Under the pieces are notes generated by a model. It was not told the DNA's origin. It ran no database searches and saw only the letters and a list, made by a program, of their open reading frames with translations. A stretch of DNA of 7,696 nt. Origin: Burkholderiales bacterium. GTDB taxonomy: Bacteria; Pseudomonadota; Gammaproteobacteria; Burkholderiales; JAEUMW01. The stretch spans positions 1 to 7,696 of the forward strand of contig JAEUMX010000348.1 of assembly GCA_016791285.1 (NCBI GenBank), given 5' to 3'. Below, one piece after another: positions 6,389 to 7,696 of the stretch. The number at the start of each line of letters is the position of its first letter. Within the stretch, counting starts at the first letter, position 1. The translations under genes and the position numbers were made by a program.

Positions 6389-6413
6389 GGCACGCTCCTG
6401 TGCGCCCGGCACG
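6385..6413 (+). repeat. Short direct repeat at the right IS boundary
   Basis: GCCCGGCACG occurs at 6385-6394 and again at 6404-6413, 19 bases apart start to start. The first copy overlaps the IS end. It may be a small tandem duplication or simple GC-rich chance; no function is proposed. Confidence 0.45.
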
Positions 6414-6530
6414 GATGTCGCGCACACGGTCCGGCCGACTCGCCGCCGCTCTCGCCAAGTATCGCGTCCGGGTGCAGTCGAGTCGTTCCAAGCGCAGGCA
6501 AACCGCACGCATACATGAGCCGAGGGGGTC
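6389..6530. other. Upstream region of the cytochrome gene
   Basis: This stretch of 142 bases between the IS right end and the cytochrome start should hold the promoter of that gene. I could not identify a convincing -35/-10 pair. The only clear signal is the purine-rich GAGGGGG (6522-6528) just before the ATG at 6531, which serves as its ribosome binding site. Confidence 0.4.
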
Positions 6531-7696
6531 ATGAACAGAACAATCGCTGTGTCGATGTTGCTGGTGCCGGCGTTGGCCGGTTCCTGTCTGCTATACGTTG
6601 CAGACGCCGCTTCCCAGACCGCCGTGGCCAAGGATCCGGGCGTGCGTCCCGGGCCCGCAGGGGCCGGGGGAGCGCTGCCGGCGCTCACGGGAAGCGAGGC
6701 CGCGCACTTCAACGTGGGAAGGACCGACTTCATGGAGGTGGAAACCGCCACAGATGGTCTCGGCCCGACCATGAACCTGAACAGCTGTGTCGGATGCCAC
6801 TCGCAGCCGGCGACCGGGGGCAGTAGCCCGGCCGTGAATCCCCAGGTCGCGTTCGCCGCCAGCATACGCAACGCCGTTCCATCGTTCCTGTCGGAAAAGG
6901 GGCCGGTCCGTGAGGCGAGATTCATACGGAACGCCAACGGGACCTCGGATGGCGGCGTGCATTCCCTCTTCAGCAATTGTGGCCCTCAGGAAAACTTCGA
7001 GGCAGCCGTCAGAAATCGAAACGTGAGCTTCCGCATTCCCACCCCGGTGTTCGGCGCAGGTCTCATCGAGCAGATTCCGGACACGACGATTCTTGCGAAC
7101 CTGGCCGCCAACGGCGCTCAGAAGCGATCCTTCGGCATCGGCGGACGGGTGAACCGGGTTCGCGTCGGCACCATCACCGGCCAGCCGAACGTGAACGGGA
7201 ATGACGGCACCATCTCACGGTTCGGGTGGAAGGCGCAGAACCAGTCGCTGCTGCTCTTCTCCGGCGAGGCCTACAACGTCGAGATGGGCATCAGCAACGA
7301 GCTTTTCCCGCAGGAGCGCCGCAGCTGCCCGTCAGCTGCTGCAGCCGTTCCTAACGACGTGACCGAAAGCGGGCTCAGCGCGATCGAGCTCTTCGCGCTG
7401 TTCATGCGCTTCCTGGCGCCACCGGCGCCTGCCACGGACACGCCGGGCGGAAGGGACTCCATCGGGAGGGGGGGCAATCTGTTCACCAGCACCGGCTGCG
7501 CGCTTTGCCACACCCCGACCCTCAGGACGGGCCGGTCGACCGTCGCTGCATTGAGCGAGAAGAACGTGAATCTCTACTCCGACCTCGCCGTCCACAACAT
7601 GGGGCCGGGTCTCGCCGACGGCGTCAGCCAAGGGCAGGCAGGGCCACAGGAGTTCCGGACGGCACCGCTCTGGGGGCTCGGGCAGCGTATCTGGTT
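6531..7696 (+). CDS. Di-heme c-type cytochrome, DHOR ('thiol oxidoreductase') family, 3' end outside window
   Basis: 388 codons are present and the frame is still open at the window edge; family members are usually about 450-500 residues, so the last quarter or less is missing. An N-terminal hydrophobic signal (about 4-24, possible cleavage after Ala-Asp-Ala at 24-26) sends the protein to the periplasm; AGSC at 16-19 is a poor lipobox. Two CxxCH heme c sites are visible: CVGCH (86-90) and CALCH (323-327). Family blocks include FNVGRTDF (60-67), DGLGPTMNLNSC (75-86), PTPVFGAGLIEQIPD, RFGWKAQNQSLLLFSGEAY, NVEMGISNELFP, VHNMGPGLADG and FRTAPLWGLGQRIW. It is expected to transfer electrons in the periplasm; the physiological substrate of this family is poorly defined. 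The ATG at 6531 is chosen for GAGGGGG just upstream. Seven of 24 Arg codons are AGA/AGG, against none seen in the MFS gene, suggesting a different origin from the efflux operon. Confidence 0.9.
   Translation, partial: MNRTIAVSMLLVPALAGSCLLYVADAASQTAVAKDPGVRPGPAGAGGALPALTGSEAAHFNVGRTDFMEVETATDGLGPTMNLNSCVGCHSQPATGGSSPAVNPQVAFAASIRNAVPSFLSEKGPVREARFIRNANGTSDGGVHSLFSNCGPQENFEAAVRNRNVSFRIPTPVFGAGLIEQIPDTTILANLAANGAQKRSFGIGGRVNRVRVGTITGQPNVNGNDGTISRFGWKAQNQSLLLFSGEAYNVEMGISNELFPQERRSCPSAAAAVPNDVTESGLSAIELFALFMRFLAPPAPATDTPGGRDSIGRGGNLFTSTGCALCHTPTLRTGRSTVAALSEKNVNLYSDLAVHNMGPGLADGVSQGQAGPQEFRTAPLWGLGQRIW

Noticed and set aside
6340..6516. N-terminal extension of the transposase to an upstream ATG at 6516
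   Set aside because: It would extend past the right terminal inverted repeat (6371-6388), and the extra residues do not resemble the family; the ATG at 6339 gives the normal length.
5585..6976. Minus-strand open frame of 463 codons spanning the IS remnant and the cytochrome start
   Set aside because: It is in a different frame from the transposase remnant and antisense to the heme gene, with no recognisable domain.
1..7696. CRISPR arrays, tRNA or rRNA genes, riboswitches
   Set aside because: No regularly spaced repeats, tRNA-like cloverleaf or conserved RNA motif was seen in reading both strands.

Overview
The window comes from a GC-rich proteobacterium, probably of the beta/gamma branch. 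This rests on the strong G/C bias at third codon positions, a tripartite efflux system with an outer-membrane factor lipoprotein (so a Gram-negative envelope), and an IS1016-type insertion sequence. No rRNA, tRNA or other taxonomic marker is present, so the lineage is inferred.

Layout. Positions 1-191 hold the last part of an unidentified gene whose coding signal seems to change frame near 95-105. A strong hairpin (205-228) follows, then a regulatory gap to 438 with a candidate promoter and a 6-bp inverted repeat over its -35 region. From 439 to 5530 four genes run on the plus strand with almost no gaps: an EmrA-like periplasmic adaptor (439-1752), a 14-TM DHA2-type MFS transporter (1759-3429), a NodT/OprM-type outer-membrane factor lipoprotein (3426-4871, ATGA overlap) and a nitroreductase-family flavoprotein (4907-5530). 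The first three should form one inner membrane-periplasm-outer membrane pump that drives out small hydrophobic or amphipathic compounds. The nitroreductase is probably co-transcribed and may modify a pump substrate or an associated toxic compound.

Positions 5685-6388 are a decayed IS1595-family (IS1016 group) insertion sequence. Imperfect terminal inverted repeats are still recognisable, and the minus-strand transposase has lost the residues expected at all three catalytic positions. Beyond it, a di-heme c-type cytochrome of the DHOR ('thiol oxidoreductase') family starts at 6531 and runs off the right edge. Its arginine codon choice differs clearly from the efflux operon, so it looks like a separate unit with its own history.

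No wholly new system is evident. The points most worth a second look are the efflux-nitroreductase pairing, the loss of motif A and motif C signature residues in the MFS protein, the inverted repeat over the promoter, and the open reading frame kept in a catalytically dead transposase.
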